DNA from: Stenotrophomonas maltophilia
Lineage (GTDB): Bacteria > Pseudomonadota > Gammaproteobacteria > Xanthomonadales > Xanthomonadaceae
NCBI RefSeq assembly: GCF_002138415.1
Contig: NZ_CP015612.1
Location: 3,016,001 to 3,080,000, forward strand
Reading direction: 5' to 3'
Length of the DNA stretch: 64,000 bases
This document shows positions 22,725 to 32,119 of the stretch, piece by piece. The translations under genes and the position numbers were made by a program. The notes beneath the pieces are model-generated. The model was not told the origin of the DNA and ran no database searches. It was given only the letters and a program-made list of their open reading frames with translations. Positions within the stretch are counted from its first letter, which is position 1. Each line of letters starts with the position of its first letter.

Positions 22725-25700
22725 ATGAAGCGAATGCTGATCAACGCCACGCAGGCTGAAGAGCTGCGTGTTGCCATCGTGGATGGCCAGTCGTTGTATG
22801 ACATCGACATCGAGCAGCCGTCGAAGGAACAGAAGAAGTCCAACATCTACAAGGGCCGGATCTTCCGCATCGAGCCCTCGCTGGAAGCCGCCTTCGTCGA
22901 GTACGGCGGTGGCCGCCATGGCTTCCTGCCGCTGAAGGAAATCTCCCGCGACTACTTCCAGGCCGGTGTCGACCACAACAAGGCCGGCATCCGCGAACTG
23001 CTGAAGGAAGGCCAGGAGATCGTCGTCCAGGTGGACAAGGAAGAGCGTGGCAACAAGGGCGCCGCCCTGACCACGTTCATCTCGCTGGCCGGCCGCTACA
23101 TGGTGCTGATGCCGAACTCGCCCAGCGCCGGCGGTGTCTCCCGTCGCATCGAGGGCGAAGACCGGGCCGCCCTGAAGGACGCCCTGGACAAGCTGAACAT
23201 CCCCGACGACATGGGCGTGATCATCCGCACCGCCGGCGTCGGCCGCGATGCGGAAGAGCTGCAGTGGGACCTGGACTACCTGCTCAACGTCTGGCGCGCC
23301 ATCGCCGAAGCCGCGCTGAGCAAGCCGGCCCCGTTCCTGATCTACCAGGAATCGCGCCTGATCGTGCGTGCCCTGCGTGACTACCTGCGCGCCGACATCG
23401 GCGAGATCCTGGTGGACACCGAGGAGATGTACGAGCACGCCCGCGAGTTCATGCAGCAGGTAATGCCGCAGACCCTGCGCAAGCTCAAGCACTACAAGGA
23501 CGACATCCCGCTGTTCAACCGCTTCCAGATCGAATCGCAGATCGAAGGCGCTTACGAGCGCAACGTACGCCTGCCGTCGGGCGGCTCGATCGTGGTCGAC
23601 CAGACCGAAGCGCTGACTGCGGTCGACGTGAACTCCTCGCGCGCCACCAAGGGCAGCGACATCGAGGACACCGCGTTCCAGACCAACCTGGAAGCGGCCG
23701 AGGAAGTGGCCCGCCAGCTGCGCCTGCGCGACCTGGGTGGCCTGGTGGTCATCGATTTCATCGACATGGCCTCCAACAAGCACCAGCGCGAGGTCGAGAA
23801 CCGCCTGGCCAACGCGCTGAAGTACGACCGCGCCCGCGTCCAGGTCGGCCGCATCTCGCGCTTCGGCCTGCTGGAAATGAGCCGCCAGCGCCTGCGCCCG
23901 AGCCTGGGCGAGTCCAGCCAGATCGTCTGCCCGCGTTGCGACGGCCACGGCCGCATGCGCAGCGTCGAGTCGCTGTCGCTGTCGATCATCCGCGTCGCCG
24001 AAGAGCATGCGATGAAGGAAAACACCGGGCAGGTGCTGGTGCAGGCCCCGGTGGAGATCGCCAACTACCTGTTGAACGAAAAGCGCAGCGCCCTGCGCGA
24101 GATCGAGCAGCGCCACGAGGCGCCGATCGTGATCGTCGCCGACGAGCAGCTGCACACCCCGCACTACACCGTCACCCGCCTGCGCGAGAACGAGCTGGGT
24201 GAAGAGAGCAACAAGCCCAGCTACCAGCGCGGCACCCCGCGCAAGCTGCCGGTGCACGCGCTGACCAAGGGCCAGCTGAACATCCCGCCGCCGGCGGTGA
24301 CCCAGGTCAAGCACACCTCCCCCGCCCCGGTGCGCGAGGAAGTGGAGCCGGCCGCAGCGGCCCCGGCCCCGGTCGTGGCAACGCCGGTGGCGCCGGCCGC
24401 GAGCGGCGGCGTGATCGGTTGGCTCAAGCGCGTGTTCGGTGGCGAACCGGCCCCCGCGCCGGCGCCGGCAGCCCCTGCTGCACGCCAGCAGCAGGACGGC
24501 GGCCGCAAGGACCGCAACAAGGATCGCAACAAGGACCGCAAGGACCGTCGCGACGACAATCGTGGCAATGGCGGCAACGGCAACGCGCAGCAGCAGAAGG
24601 ACGGCGGCAACCGCAAGGACCGCGGTGAGCAGCGCAGCAAGGACGGCCGCAACGGTAACAACGGCAATGCCCAGCAGCAGCCGCAGCAGGGCAAGCAGAA
24701 GGAGCCGCAGCAGAAGGATGGCCAGCAGCAGCCGCAGCAGCAGAACAAGCCGCGCAACGAGCAGCAGGGCCAGAACCAGCAGCAGCCGAAGCTGAAGCAG
24801 CCGAAGCAGCCGCGCCCGCAGCAGGACACTGACAAGCCGGCCGAGAAGCCGCAGCGCAACGCCGCCGAAGCACCGGCCGAAGCCGTGACCGCGACTGCAG
24901 CCGTGGCCGCCACCGCCGTCGCCGCCAATGTGGTGACCGCGCAGGAAGCCACTGCACCGGTCGCCCCGGTGGCCCCGGTCGCCGCCGCTCCGGTGGACAC
25001 CGCAGCACCGGTCGAGACCGCTGCCAACACTGCCAGCGAGGCCGAGGTGGTTGTGGTTGCCGGTGAAGAGGCTGCAACCGACGCCAATGGCGAGCAGGCA
25101 GGCGAAGGCGCGACCCGCCGTCGTCGTGGCCGTCGTGGTGGCCGTCGTCGTCGTCGCGGTGGCGCCGAGAACGCCGCCGGCAGCGACGCCCTGGGCGATG
25201 ACCAGGACGATGGTGACGACGGTGATGACGCCGAGCCGAACGTCGACAGCACTGCCGGCACTGCGCCGGTCGCTGCTGCGCAGCCGACCCGTTCGCAGCC
25301 GGAGTTCGACTTCGATGACGAAGCCGAGCCGGCCGCTGCCGACGCCGCGAAGCCGGTCCGTGCTGCCGCCGCCGTTGCCGCCGCACCGGTTGCCGTGGTG
25401 AGCAGCGCCGTGGTCGAAGCCGCCGCCCCGGTCGTGGCCGAAACGCAGGCCCCGGTCGAAGCTGCTGCGAAGACCGAAGCGGTGTCCTCGCCGGTACAGA
25501 CCAGCATGCTTGATGCCATCGACGCCGCGACCCCGGTCCAGCCGGTGGCCGCTGCCGCGCCGGTGACCGAAGCCAAGCCGGTCGCGGTTGAAGCAGCCCC
25601 GGTGGTTGAAGCCGCTCCGGTGATCGAAGCGAAGCCGGCGGCGGTCGAGGCTGCGCCCGTGGTGGAAGCCAAGCCGGAGATCGTTGAAGCCGCGCCGGTG

Positions 25701-25970
25701 GTCGAAGCCAAGCCGGTGGCCGTTGAGGCTGCGCCGGTGGTTGAAGCCAAGCCGGTCGTCGAGCCCGTCGTGGCCGCCGAACAGCCGGTCGTTCCGGTGG
25801 CGGTGGAAGCCGCGCCGATCGAAGCCGCTGCCCCGGTCGCCGAAGCGGTGGTGACGCCGTCGATCGACCCGGTCGCCGATGGCCATGCCGACGCTGCAGC
25901 GCAGGCCGCAGAAGCCAAGGCCGACGAAGAAGACGAAGAGGCCGCCAAGCGCACGCCGCCGGCGAACTGA
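22725..25970 (+). CDS. rne: Ribonuclease E
   Basis: A 1081-residue endoribonuclease, core of the RNA degradosome. The catalytic half (1-510) has the S1 domain, two catalytic aspartates in AVDVNSSR and VVIDFIDM, and the zinc-link cysteines 402 and 405 in CPRCDGHG. After residue 530 the protein turns low-complexity: a Lys/Asp/Arg/Asn stretch, Gln-rich runs, an arginine patch near 795-810 ([16 protein letters not shown]), an acidic block, then repeated [13 protein letters not shown] units to the end. The last part should be a disordered scaffold for RNA and partner proteins. Confidence 0.95.
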   Translation: MKRMLINATQAEELRVAIVDGQSLYDIDIEQPSKEQKKSNIYKGRIFRIEPSLEAAFVEYGGGRHGFLPLKEISRDYFQAGVDHNKAGIRELLKEGQEIVVQVDKEERGNKGAALTTFISLAGRYMVLMPNSPSAGGVSRRIEGEDRAALKDALDKLNIPDDMGVIIRTAGVGRDAEELQWDLDYLLNVWRAIAEAALSKPAPFLIYQESRLIVRALRDYLRADIGEILVDTEEMYEHAREFMQQVMPQTLRKLKHYKDDIPLFNRFQIESQIEGAYERNVRLPSGGSIVVDQTEALTAVDVNSSRATKGSDIEDTAFQTNLEAAEEVARQLRLRDLGGLVVIDFIDMASNKHQREVENRLANALKYDRARVQVGRISRFGLLEMSRQRLRPSLGESSQIVCPRCDGHGRMRSVESLSLSIIRVAEEHAMKENTGQVLVQAPVEIANYLLNEKRSALREIEQRHEAPIVIVADEQLHTPHYTVTRLRENELGEESNKPSYQRGTPRKLPVHALTKGQLNIPPPAVTQVKHTSPAPVREEVEPAAAAPAPVVATPVAPAASGGVIGWLKRVFGGEPAPAPAPAAPAARQQQDGGRKDRNKDRNKDRKDRRDDNRGNGGNGNAQQQKDGGNRKDRGEQRSKDGRNGNNGNAQQQPQQGKQKEPQQKDGQQQPQQQNKPRNEQQGQNQQQPKLKQPKQPRPQQDTDKPAEKPQRNAAEAPAEAVTATAAVAATAVAANVVTAQEATAPVAPVAPVAAAPVDTAAPVETAANTASEAEVVVVAGEEAATDANGEQAGEGATRRRRGRRGGRRRRRGGAENAAGSDALGDDQDDGDDGDDAEPNVDSTAGTAPVAAAQPTRSQPEFDFDDEAEPAAADAAKPVRAAAAVAAAPVAVVSSAVVEAAAPVVAETQAPVEAAAKTEAVSSPVQTSMLDAIDAATPVQPVAAAAPVTEAKPVAVEAAPVVEAAPVIEAKPAAVEAAPVVEAKPEIVEAAPVVEAKPVAVEAAPVVEAKPVVEPVVAAEQPVVPVAVEAAPIEAAAPVAEAVVTPSIDPVADGHADAAAQAAEAKADEEDEEAAKRTPPAN

Positions 25971-25994
25971 TCGCGCTTTGATCGCGTGAACGCG

Positions 25995-26027
25995 AAACGG
26001 CGGGGATCAATGATCCCCGCCGTTTTT
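25995..26027 (+). terminator. rne intrinsic terminator
   Basis: Stem AAACGGCGGGGATCA / TGATCCCCGCCGTTT followed by further T, 25 bases after the rne stop codon. It also reads as a terminator-like stem on the minus strand. Confidence 0.92.
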
Positions 26028-26052
26028 GTTTGTGCGTCAGGCGCGTGCAGCG

Positions 26053-26357
26053 CTCTGGTAGAGGCCAACCTCGGTTGGTGCCGTTGTTGAAGCGGACGCG
26101 GACACGCCCGTGACAACCAAGGTTGGCAGCTACCAGGACATCAGCGCACGGTCACTGCTCTGGTAGAGGCCAACCTCGGTTGGCGCCGTCGTTGGAGCGG
26201 ACGCGGACACGCCCGTGCCAACCAAGGTTGGCAGCTACCAGGACATCAGCGCACGGTCACTGCTCTGGTAGAGGCCAACCTTGGTTGGCGCCGTTGTTGG
26301 AGCAGACGCGGACACGCCCGTGCCAACCAAGGTTGGCAGCTGCCAGGACATCAGCGC
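26053..26357. repeat. Three tandem 105-base units built from SMAG pairs
   Basis: Units begin at 26053, 26158 and 26263 (CTCTGGTAGAGGCCAACC...). Each holds a SMAG-like palindrome, a GCGGACGCGGACACGCCCGTG spacer and a facing palindrome ending in a TACCA or TGCCA. The end of each unit, GGACATCAGCGC, matches the 3' end of the EEP gene at 26351, so the last unit runs into that gene. Confidence 0.9.
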
Positions 26358-27238
26358 GCCGGTGCGAACTGCAACCGGGTCCACACGCCGTAGTGATCGG
26401 ATGCCCAGCGACCGCTGTCGTCGGGCTGGTCGAACAGCAGCTTCGCCTCGCGCGCGACCATCTCGTCCTGCTGGAAGAAGATGTGGTCGATCCGCGAAGG
26501 CGCCTGGTAGTAATGACGATTGAGCGTACTGACCCCGGCCAGGTCGGTGTTGACGTGCACGCTGCCGTAGCTGTCGCCGTAGTGACTGCGCAGCTCGCTC
26601 AGGTCGCCGGCGTCCACCAGCGCATTGAAATCGCCGGCGATCACCACCGGTGCACCGGCCGACGTTGCAGCGATGAAGCGCAGCAGGTCCTCGACCTGGG
26701 TGCGGCGGATGCGCTGACCACTCGCGTCGTTGCGTTCGTTCAGATGCGTGGCATAGACGTTCACCGGCGTGCCGTCGACGTCGATGCGCAGGTGAGCCAC
26801 CGTGCGGTAGTCGTCCAACGGCTGCAGCAGATGTTCTCCCTGGCCGAGGATCGGCCGCCGGGTCAGCAGCGCATTGCCGTAGCGCTTCGGTGCGCCCACC
26901 GGGTCGGTGGACACGAACACGTACCTGTAGCCGAGTTGGCTGGCCAGCCATTGCGCCTGGTTGCGCACGTTGCGGCGCTGGATCACCTCCTGCAGGGCAA
27001 CCGCATCCGGCTGCAGGCGCTTCAGCTCGGCCAGGATGGTGCGGCGCCGGCTCGGCCAGTCTTCGCGGTCATGATGCAGGTTGAAAGTGACCATGCTCAT
27101 GCCCGGCGCACTGGCAACGTCGGCCGCCGCAGTCGTGGCAGCCGGTTCGGCCGCCATCATCACGCCCGGCAATGCCAAGGCAATTGCCAGCCCCAGGGCC
27201 CGCACCGATGTGCGCACCCTCGCCCCCTGCTGCTTCAT
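26351..27238 (-). CDS. Secreted EEP-superfamily hydrolase, last gene of the carbohydrate operon
   Basis: A 295-residue protein with a signal peptide (LGLAIALALPGVMMAAE). The endonuclease/exonuclease/phosphatase active site is complete: Asn in VTFNLHH, Glu in ALQEV, His in VYATHLN, Asp and Asn in IAGDFNAL, and Asp-His in ASDHYGV. Members cleave phosphodiesters or phosphate monoesters (nucleic acids, inositol phosphates, sphingomyelin); the substrate here is unknown. The start is two bases after the stop of the glycosidase gene, so it belongs to that operon. ATG 27238 is chosen because it starts the signal peptide. Confidence 0.85.
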   Translation of the reverse strand: MKQQGARVRTSVRALGLAIALALPGVMMAAEPAATTAAADVASAPGMSMVTFNLHHDREDWPSRRRTILAELKRLQPDAVALQEVIQRRNVRNQAQWLASQLGYRYVFVSTDPVGAPKRYGNALLTRRPILGQGEHLLQPLDDYRTVAHLRIDVDGTPVNVYATHLNERNDASGQRIRRTQVEDLLRFIAATSAGAPVVIAGDFNALVDAGDLSELRSHYGDSYGSVHVNTDLAGVSTLNRHYYQAPSRIDHIFFQQDEMVAREAKLLFDQPDDSGRWASDHYGVWTRLQFAPAR

Positions 27239-27240
27239 CG

Positions 27241-30200
27241 CTACTGTCCCTTGCGCTCGGCGCGGCGCACCGCGCTCGGCACGTCGATCTCGATCCGCGC
27301 CGGCAGCTGGTGCACGTGCAGTTCCTTGTTGATCCACTCGGCGGCTTCGCCGTTGACCGTCGCCTCGCCCGGATCACCTGCGTACGGCCATGGCAGCACC
27401 ACGCCCCCCACCGGCGGCACCAGGCCCGGCTGCACCTCTAGCACCAGCTGCTTGTCGCTGCGCTGCAGGCGGTAGTTGAGCTGGCCCTGCGGCGTACGCA
27501 GGCCCTGCACGGCGATGCCCTCGCCCTGCAGCCATGCGGTCGGTACGCCGGCGGCCAGCACCAGCGCATCGTCCATGTCGCGGTTGTAGGCGAACATGTC
27601 CAGCGCCGAGCGCACGAAGTCCGAAGCCACCCAGGCATGCGGCAGGTCACCGACGAAGAACGGTTTGCGCGGCGTGCGCGAAACCACCTCGGCCCACTGG
27701 TTCCAGGCCTGCGGTGCGCGATCCTTGAAGAAGAACTCGGTGGCCTGCCAGGCGCGGTCGCGCCAGCCCAGGCGCACGAATGCAGCCACGTTGCGCCACT
27801 CGTAGGGCGTGTAGTACTTCCACTCGCGCTTGCCGTCGCGACGCGCCACGAACTCCTTCCAGTAACGCTCGAAGGTCGCATCCAGCGCCTGCTGCGGCAG
27901 GCGATCCTGTTCGCCGCCCGGGGCCAGCGCGATGGTGGTCGAGGTCGCGTCGAAGTCGCCCAGCTCGGCCGAGCCCGGCAGGTAGTCGATGTTGTGCTGC
28001 TGCATCGCCGACAGCAACGAGGCCTGCAGGTCATCGCGGAACTGGTCGCGCGATTCGGCGATCTGCATCGCCTCGACCTTGCCCAGCTGGGTCGCCAGCA
28101 GCGCTGCATCCTTGTAGCCACGCAGTGCCCAGAAGTTGTCCCAGTACGAATGCATCGGCTTGGCCGAATAGCCTTCGTGGCTGATCGAGGCCGGCATCAT
28201 GCCGTAGAAGGCCGGGTTGCGCGCGCGGTTCTCCTCGGTGCGTTCGCTGGCACGCAACTGCTCCATGTAGCTGTAGGCGCCCTGCACGTGCGGCCACATC
28301 AGCTCGACGAAGGTGCTGTCGCCGGTATAGCGCCCATACTCGGCGATGCTGTAGATCAGCTCGCCATGGCTGTCGTTCTCCGGCACCGGGTCGCTACCAC
28401 GTGCGTCGACACAGCATGGCACCTTGCCGTTCTCGAACTGGTAGGGCGCATACCAGTTGATGTAATCGCGCACGGCATCGCTGCGGCCCATGCGCAGCAG
28501 CCCCTCAGAGATCATCGCGCCATCGCGGATCCAGCTGCGCGCATACGAACGCGTACCCGGCTGCAGGCGCGGCCCCACGCGCGAAATCAGCATGTGCGCG
28601 ACCGCGGTGCGCAGGGTATCGACCAGCGCCTGGCCCGCAGCCGGCACCTGCAGCGAGACCACGCCCAGCTTTTTCCGCCATTGCTCGGCCACCTGCGCCT
28701 GCGCCTTGGCCACGTCCAGCGCCTGCGGCGCCCAGCCACCGGTCTGTGGCAGCACCACCGCCACTTCACGGCTCTGCCCGGGCTCCAGCTTGATCGTGTA
28801 CATCAGCGCACCCGACGCCATGCCGGTGCTGTCCTTCACCGCCGTGGTCGCCGGGTACGTGCCGCTTTCCAGATGCATCGCATCGAGCTTGCCGTCGAAC
28901 GTACTGGCAAAGCGCGCATCCGGCACCTGCAGCGGGTAGATACGCGGCTCACCGTTGACCCGCACCAGCTGCTCGCCCACGTCCAGTGCATCGATGCGGC
29001 TGAAGCCACCGACGGTGTTGAGGAACTGGGTGGGCGGGTTGACCTGCCACGGCCGGATCGCCAGTGCCAGCGTGTACTCGTGTGCGACCTTGTCCGGATT
29101 GCTCAGCCGATAGCGGCCGATCAGCTGCGCGCGCTCCGGCGTGCCCTGTACGAAGCTGGTCACCGCCAGGCCGACCTTCTCATGCACCCAGTCGACGTTG
29201 GCGATCGGCAGATAGTGATCCTGCAGCGACTGTGTGATGGCCACCTTGGACCAGTCCAGCAGCTTGCCGTCGAGGCGGATGAACGGTTCGATGCTGAAGC
29301 TGCCCTTGGCCGGCTCCAGTGCGCCGTCCTCACTGATCAACGCCTGTTCCTGGCCGCCATCAAGGCCGAGCAGGGTCCAGTAGGGCTGCTCGCCCACATA
29401 GGCGCGCGGCAGCGAACCGCGCGGCAGGTCGGCGGCCACCGAGGACAGGAACGCGTTCGGCGTGGCCGCGAAGGCCAGCGGCTTGAGCGCGATGTCACGG
29501 ATGCCGTAGCGCCAGTTCGGGCCATCCTGCAGATCGAAGCGCACGTAGCGCGCATCGGTGTCCGGCAGGGCCAGCCAGTCACGCCCACCGGCACCACTGG
29601 TGACTTCACGCACGGTGCGCCAGTCACGACCATCCTCCGAAGTCCGCACGGTGTAGCGGCGCGCCTCCAGGTTCGGCAGCCAGTCGATCACCGCACCGCC
29701 GATCTCGCGGCTCTTGTGCAGATCCAGGCTGATGGTCTGCTGCTTGACCCCGCCACTGATCCAGAACGTATCGCTCTTGCCGTCGATCATGCGGTCCTGC
29801 AGCGCGGTGGCGGTATCAGCGATCACCGACGGCACCAGCGCCGAATCATCCTGCGGCGGCAATCCCTGCAGGGTCAGCTTGTCGAAGCACACGGTACCGC
29901 GGCCGCCGACCTTGCTGTAGATCGTGAACTCGACCGCGGCGCTGCGCGCCATCTCCTTCTCGGGCGAGGGCCCCCACGCCTTGTCGATCTGGCGGCGGCG
30001 ATATTCGACCGGCGTCCACCCCTTGGGGAAACTGTAGCCGGGACGATTGACCCACCAGACGTTGTCGCCGCTGGCATCGATCAGCTTGAACTGCAGGTCG
30101 TTGCCCGGCGAATCACCACGCAGCTGGAACCCGAAGCGGTAATTGACCGGGTATTCGATGTTCAGCGCGCGGCGGATGCCGACGTAGCCGGAAACATCGT

Positions 30201-30408
30201 GGAAGTCATAGTCCAGGCACAGCGCGCGGCCGCCGCCAGCGCCACTGACCGGTCGCAGAGAACCACTGACCTGGTCGGACAGCACCAGCTTCCAGGCGCC
30301 AATGTCGTCGAAATCGTCCAGCACCTTCGGTGCCGGCAGCGCCGGAGGTGCGGCGATCGCCAGGGAGGTCCACAACAGGCCCAGTCCAACGGCGATCGCT
30401 CGCTTCAT
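27241..30408 (-). CDS. Secreted glycosidase-like protein with discoidin domain and six-hairpin fold
   Basis: A 1055-residue protein. It has a signal peptide (AIAVGLGLLWTSLAIAAP), an N-terminal beta-rich carbohydrate-binding-like domain (about 28-180), an F5/8-type discoidin domain (about 200-315), a beta-sandwich region (about 340-600) and an (alpha/alpha)6 toroid from about 615 with SYARSWIRDGAMISEGLLRM and YEWRNVAAFVRLGW. The toroid resembles six-hairpin glycosidases; no family number can be assigned by eye. Its ATG overlaps the stop of the permease gene. Likely role: periplasmic trimming of the glycan imported by the adjacent TonB-dependent receptor. Confidence 0.75.
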   Translation of the reverse strand: MKRAIAVGLGLLWTSLAIAAPPALPAPKVLDDFDDIGAWKLVLSDQVSGSLRPVSGAGGGRALCLDYDFHDVSGYVGIRRALNIEYPVNYRFGFQLRGDSPGNDLQFKLIDASGDNVWWVNRPGYSFPKGWTPVEYRRRQIDKAWGPSPEKEMARSAAVEFTIYSKVGGRGTVCFDKLTLQGLPPQDDSALVPSVIADTATALQDRMIDGKSDTFWISGGVKQQTISLDLHKSREIGGAVIDWLPNLEARRYTVRTSEDGRDWRTVREVTSGAGGRDWLALPDTDARYVRFDLQDGPNWRYGIRDIALKPLAFAATPNAFLSSVAADLPRGSLPRAYVGEQPYWTLLGLDGGQEQALISEDGALEPAKGSFSIEPFIRLDGKLLDWSKVAITQSLQDHYLPIANVDWVHEKVGLAVTSFVQGTPERAQLIGRYRLSNPDKVAHEYTLALAIRPWQVNPPTQFLNTVGGFSRIDALDVGEQLVRVNGEPRIYPLQVPDARFASTFDGKLDAMHLESGTYPATTAVKDSTGMASGALMYTIKLEPGQSREVAVVLPQTGGWAPQALDVAKAQAQVAEQWRKKLGVVSLQVPAAGQALVDTLRTAVAHMLISRVGPRLQPGTRSYARSWIRDGAMISEGLLRMGRSDAVRDYINWYAPYQFENGKVPCCVDARGSDPVPENDSHGELIYSIAEYGRYTGDSTFVELMWPHVQGAYSYMEQLRASERTEENRARNPAFYGMMPASISHEGYSAKPMHSYWDNFWALRGYKDAALLATQLGKVEAMQIAESRDQFRDDLQASLLSAMQQHNIDYLPGSAELGDFDATSTTIALAPGGEQDRLPQQALDATFERYWKEFVARRDGKREWKYYTPYEWRNVAAFVRLGWRDRAWQATEFFFKDRAPQAWNQWAEVVSRTPRKPFFVGDLPHAWVASDFVRSALDMFAYNRDMDDALVLAAGVPTAWLQGEGIAVQGLRTPQGQLNYRLQRSDKQLVLEVQPGLVPPVGGVVLPWPYAGDPGEATVNGEAAEWINKELHVHQLPARIEIDVPSAVRRAERKGQ

Positions 30409-31241
30409 CCTTTGACGCTCCCCAACAACAGACCTTGGATGTAGTACCGCTGCAGCACCAGGAACAGCGCCAGCACCGGAACCACGGTGACCACCGCGCC
30501 GGCCATCATCATTTCCACGTCCATGATGTGCTCGCGCGAGAGGGTGGCCAGCGCCACCGGCAAAGTGTAGTGCTCCTGATCGGTCAACACGATCAACGGC
30601 CACATGAAATCGTTCCATGCGCCCATGAAGGTGAAGATCGCCAGGGTCACCAGCACCGGCTTGAGCATCGGCAGCACGATCTGGAAGAAGATGCGCAGCT
30701 CCCCCGCCCCGTCGATGCGCGCCGCTTCCAGCAGTTCGTCCGGAATCGAACGCGCGTACTGGCGCACCAGGAAGATGCCGAACACGCTGGCCAGCGCCGG
30801 CACGATCACGCCGCCGAAGCTGTTGACCAGGCCCAGCTGCTTCATCAGCAGGAACAGCGGCAGCATCGCCACCTGCGCCGGGATCACCAGCGCCGCCATC
30901 AGGACCTGGAACAGGCGCTCGCGGCCGACGAAATTCAGCTTGGCGAAGGCGTAGCCGGCCATCGTGTTGAGCAGCAGCGACCCCAGGGTAATGCCGACCG
31001 ACACCAGCAGGCTGTTGGCGAAGTTGCCGCCCATGCCGGTGCGCGCGAACAGCTCATGGTAGTTGCGCGTGGTGATGCTCGATGGCAGCAGCGGCGGCGG
31101 GAAGTGGGTCGCCTCGCCCTGCGGCATGAACGAGACCGAGAGCATCCACAGCAGCGGTGCCAGGCTGACCAGGGCCAGCACCAGCAACGCACCATTGATC
31201 AACCACGGATACCAGCGCGACTGGCCGATTTCACGACTCAT
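30405..31241 (-). CDS. Sugar ABC transporter permease, MalG type
   Basis: A 278-residue inner-membrane permease of the CUT1 carbohydrate family with six helices. The EAA loop that contacts the ATPase is ELLEAARIDGAGELRIFF. Start ATG 31241 overlaps the stop of the MalF-type permease (ATGA), and its own stop overlaps the ATG of the glycosidase gene, so all are co-translated from one message. Confidence 0.92.
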   Translation of the reverse strand: MSREIGQSRWYPWLINGALLVLALVSLAPLLWMLSVSFMPQGEATHFPPPLLPSSITTRNYHELFARTGMGGNFANSLLVSVGITLGSLLLNTMAGYAFAKLNFVGRERLFQVLMAALVIPAQVAMLPLFLLMKQLGLVNSFGGVIVPALASVFGIFLVRQYARSIPDELLEAARIDGAGELRIFFQIVLPMLKPVLVTLAIFTFMGAWNDFMWPLIVLTDQEHYTLPVALATLSREHIMDVEMMMAGAVVTVVPVLALFLVLQRYYIQGLLLGSVKG

Positions 31242-32119
31242 ACCAACTGCCTCTTGCGGCCGAAACGCAGCATCACGGTGGTCACCGCCAGGATGATCAG
31301 GAACAACAGGAACGCCACCGCGGAGGCGCGTCCCAGGTTCCACCACTTGAAGCCTTCCTCGAACATGAAATACAGCACGCTGACGGTGCTCTGCAGTGGG
31401 TCGCCGCGGGTCATCACGTAGGGTTCGGCGAACAGCTGGAAGTAGCCGGACACGGTGATCACGCCGACCACCAGCAGCACCGGGCCGAGCATCGGCAGGG
31501 TGATGTGCAGGAACTGCTTCCAGCGCGAGGCACCGTCGATGCGGGCGGCCTCGTACAGGTCATGCGGGATCGCCTGCAGGCCCGCCAGGAAGATCACCAT
31601 GTTGTAGCCGAAGTTCTTCCACACCGCGAACAGCATGATGGTCGGCATCGCCCAGTTGGGATCACCCAGCCAGTCGATCGGACTGATGCCCAGGTGGCCC
31701 AGACCGTAGTTCACCAGACCGTAGCTGGTATGGAACAGGTAGCGCCAGATCACCGCCACCGCCACCAGCGTGGTCACCACCGGCGCGAAAAGTGCGGTGC
31801 GGAACAGCGCCTTGAAGCGGGCGGCCGGTGCATTCAGCAGCATCGCCGCGCCCAGCGACACGCCGATCGACAACGGCACGCCGATCAACACGAAGTACGT
31901 GGTGTTCCACAGCGACTTCCAGAACATCGGCGTCTGCAGCAGGTCGATGTAGTTGCCCAGACCGACGAAGCGCAGGTTGCTGCTGTCAGCCAGGGCATAC
32001 AGGTCGAAGTCGGTCACGCTCAGCGCCAGCGCCGAAGCCACCGGCAGGCCGAAGAACATGCCCAGCACGATCAGCGAGGGGCCGGCAAAGATCCAGCCGG
32101 CAAGTGAAGTACGTTTCAT
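31238..32119 (-). CDS. Sugar ABC transporter permease, MalF/UgpA type
   Basis: A 293-residue inner-membrane permease with six helices, partner of the MalG-type protein downstream. The EAA loop is DLYEAARIDGASRWKQFL. Its ATG overlaps the stop of the binding-protein gene (ATGA). Substrate is inferred from context to be a glucan-derived oligosaccharide or another sugar. Confidence 0.92.
   Translation of the reverse strand: MKRTSLAGWIFAGPSLIVLGMFFGLPVASALALSVTDFDLYALADSSNLRFVGLGNYIDLLQTPMFWKSLWNTTYFVLIGVPLSIGVSLGAAMLLNAPAARFKALFRTALFAPVVTTLVAVAVIWRYLFHTSYGLVNYGLGHLGISPIDWLGDPNWAMPTIMLFAVWKNFGYNMVIFLAGLQAIPHDLYEAARIDGASRWKQFLHITLPMLGPVLLVVGVITVSGYFQLFAEPYVMTRGDPLQSTVSVLYFMFEEGFKWWNLGRASAVAFLLFLIILAVTTVMLRFGRKRQLV

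Noticed and set aside
22449..25886. An 1145-codon open frame antisense to rne, rich in Arg, His and Leu
   Set aside because: It mirrors the GC-rich codon pattern of rne, has no recognisable domain and no ribosome site; rne itself is unmistakable.
26053..26357. CRISPR array in the 105-base tandem repeats
   Set aside because: Units are nearly identical throughout with no variable spacers, are far longer than CRISPR repeats, and no cas gene is near.
27637..30444. A 935-codon open frame antisense to the six-hairpin glycosidase
   Set aside because: His/Arg/Gln-rich shadow without domains; the opposite strand codes a coherent secreted protein.
30408..30618. A longer N-terminus for the 1055-residue enzyme
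   Set aside because: The upstream codons overlap the MalG-type permease in another frame, and the ATG at 30408 starts a clear signal peptide.
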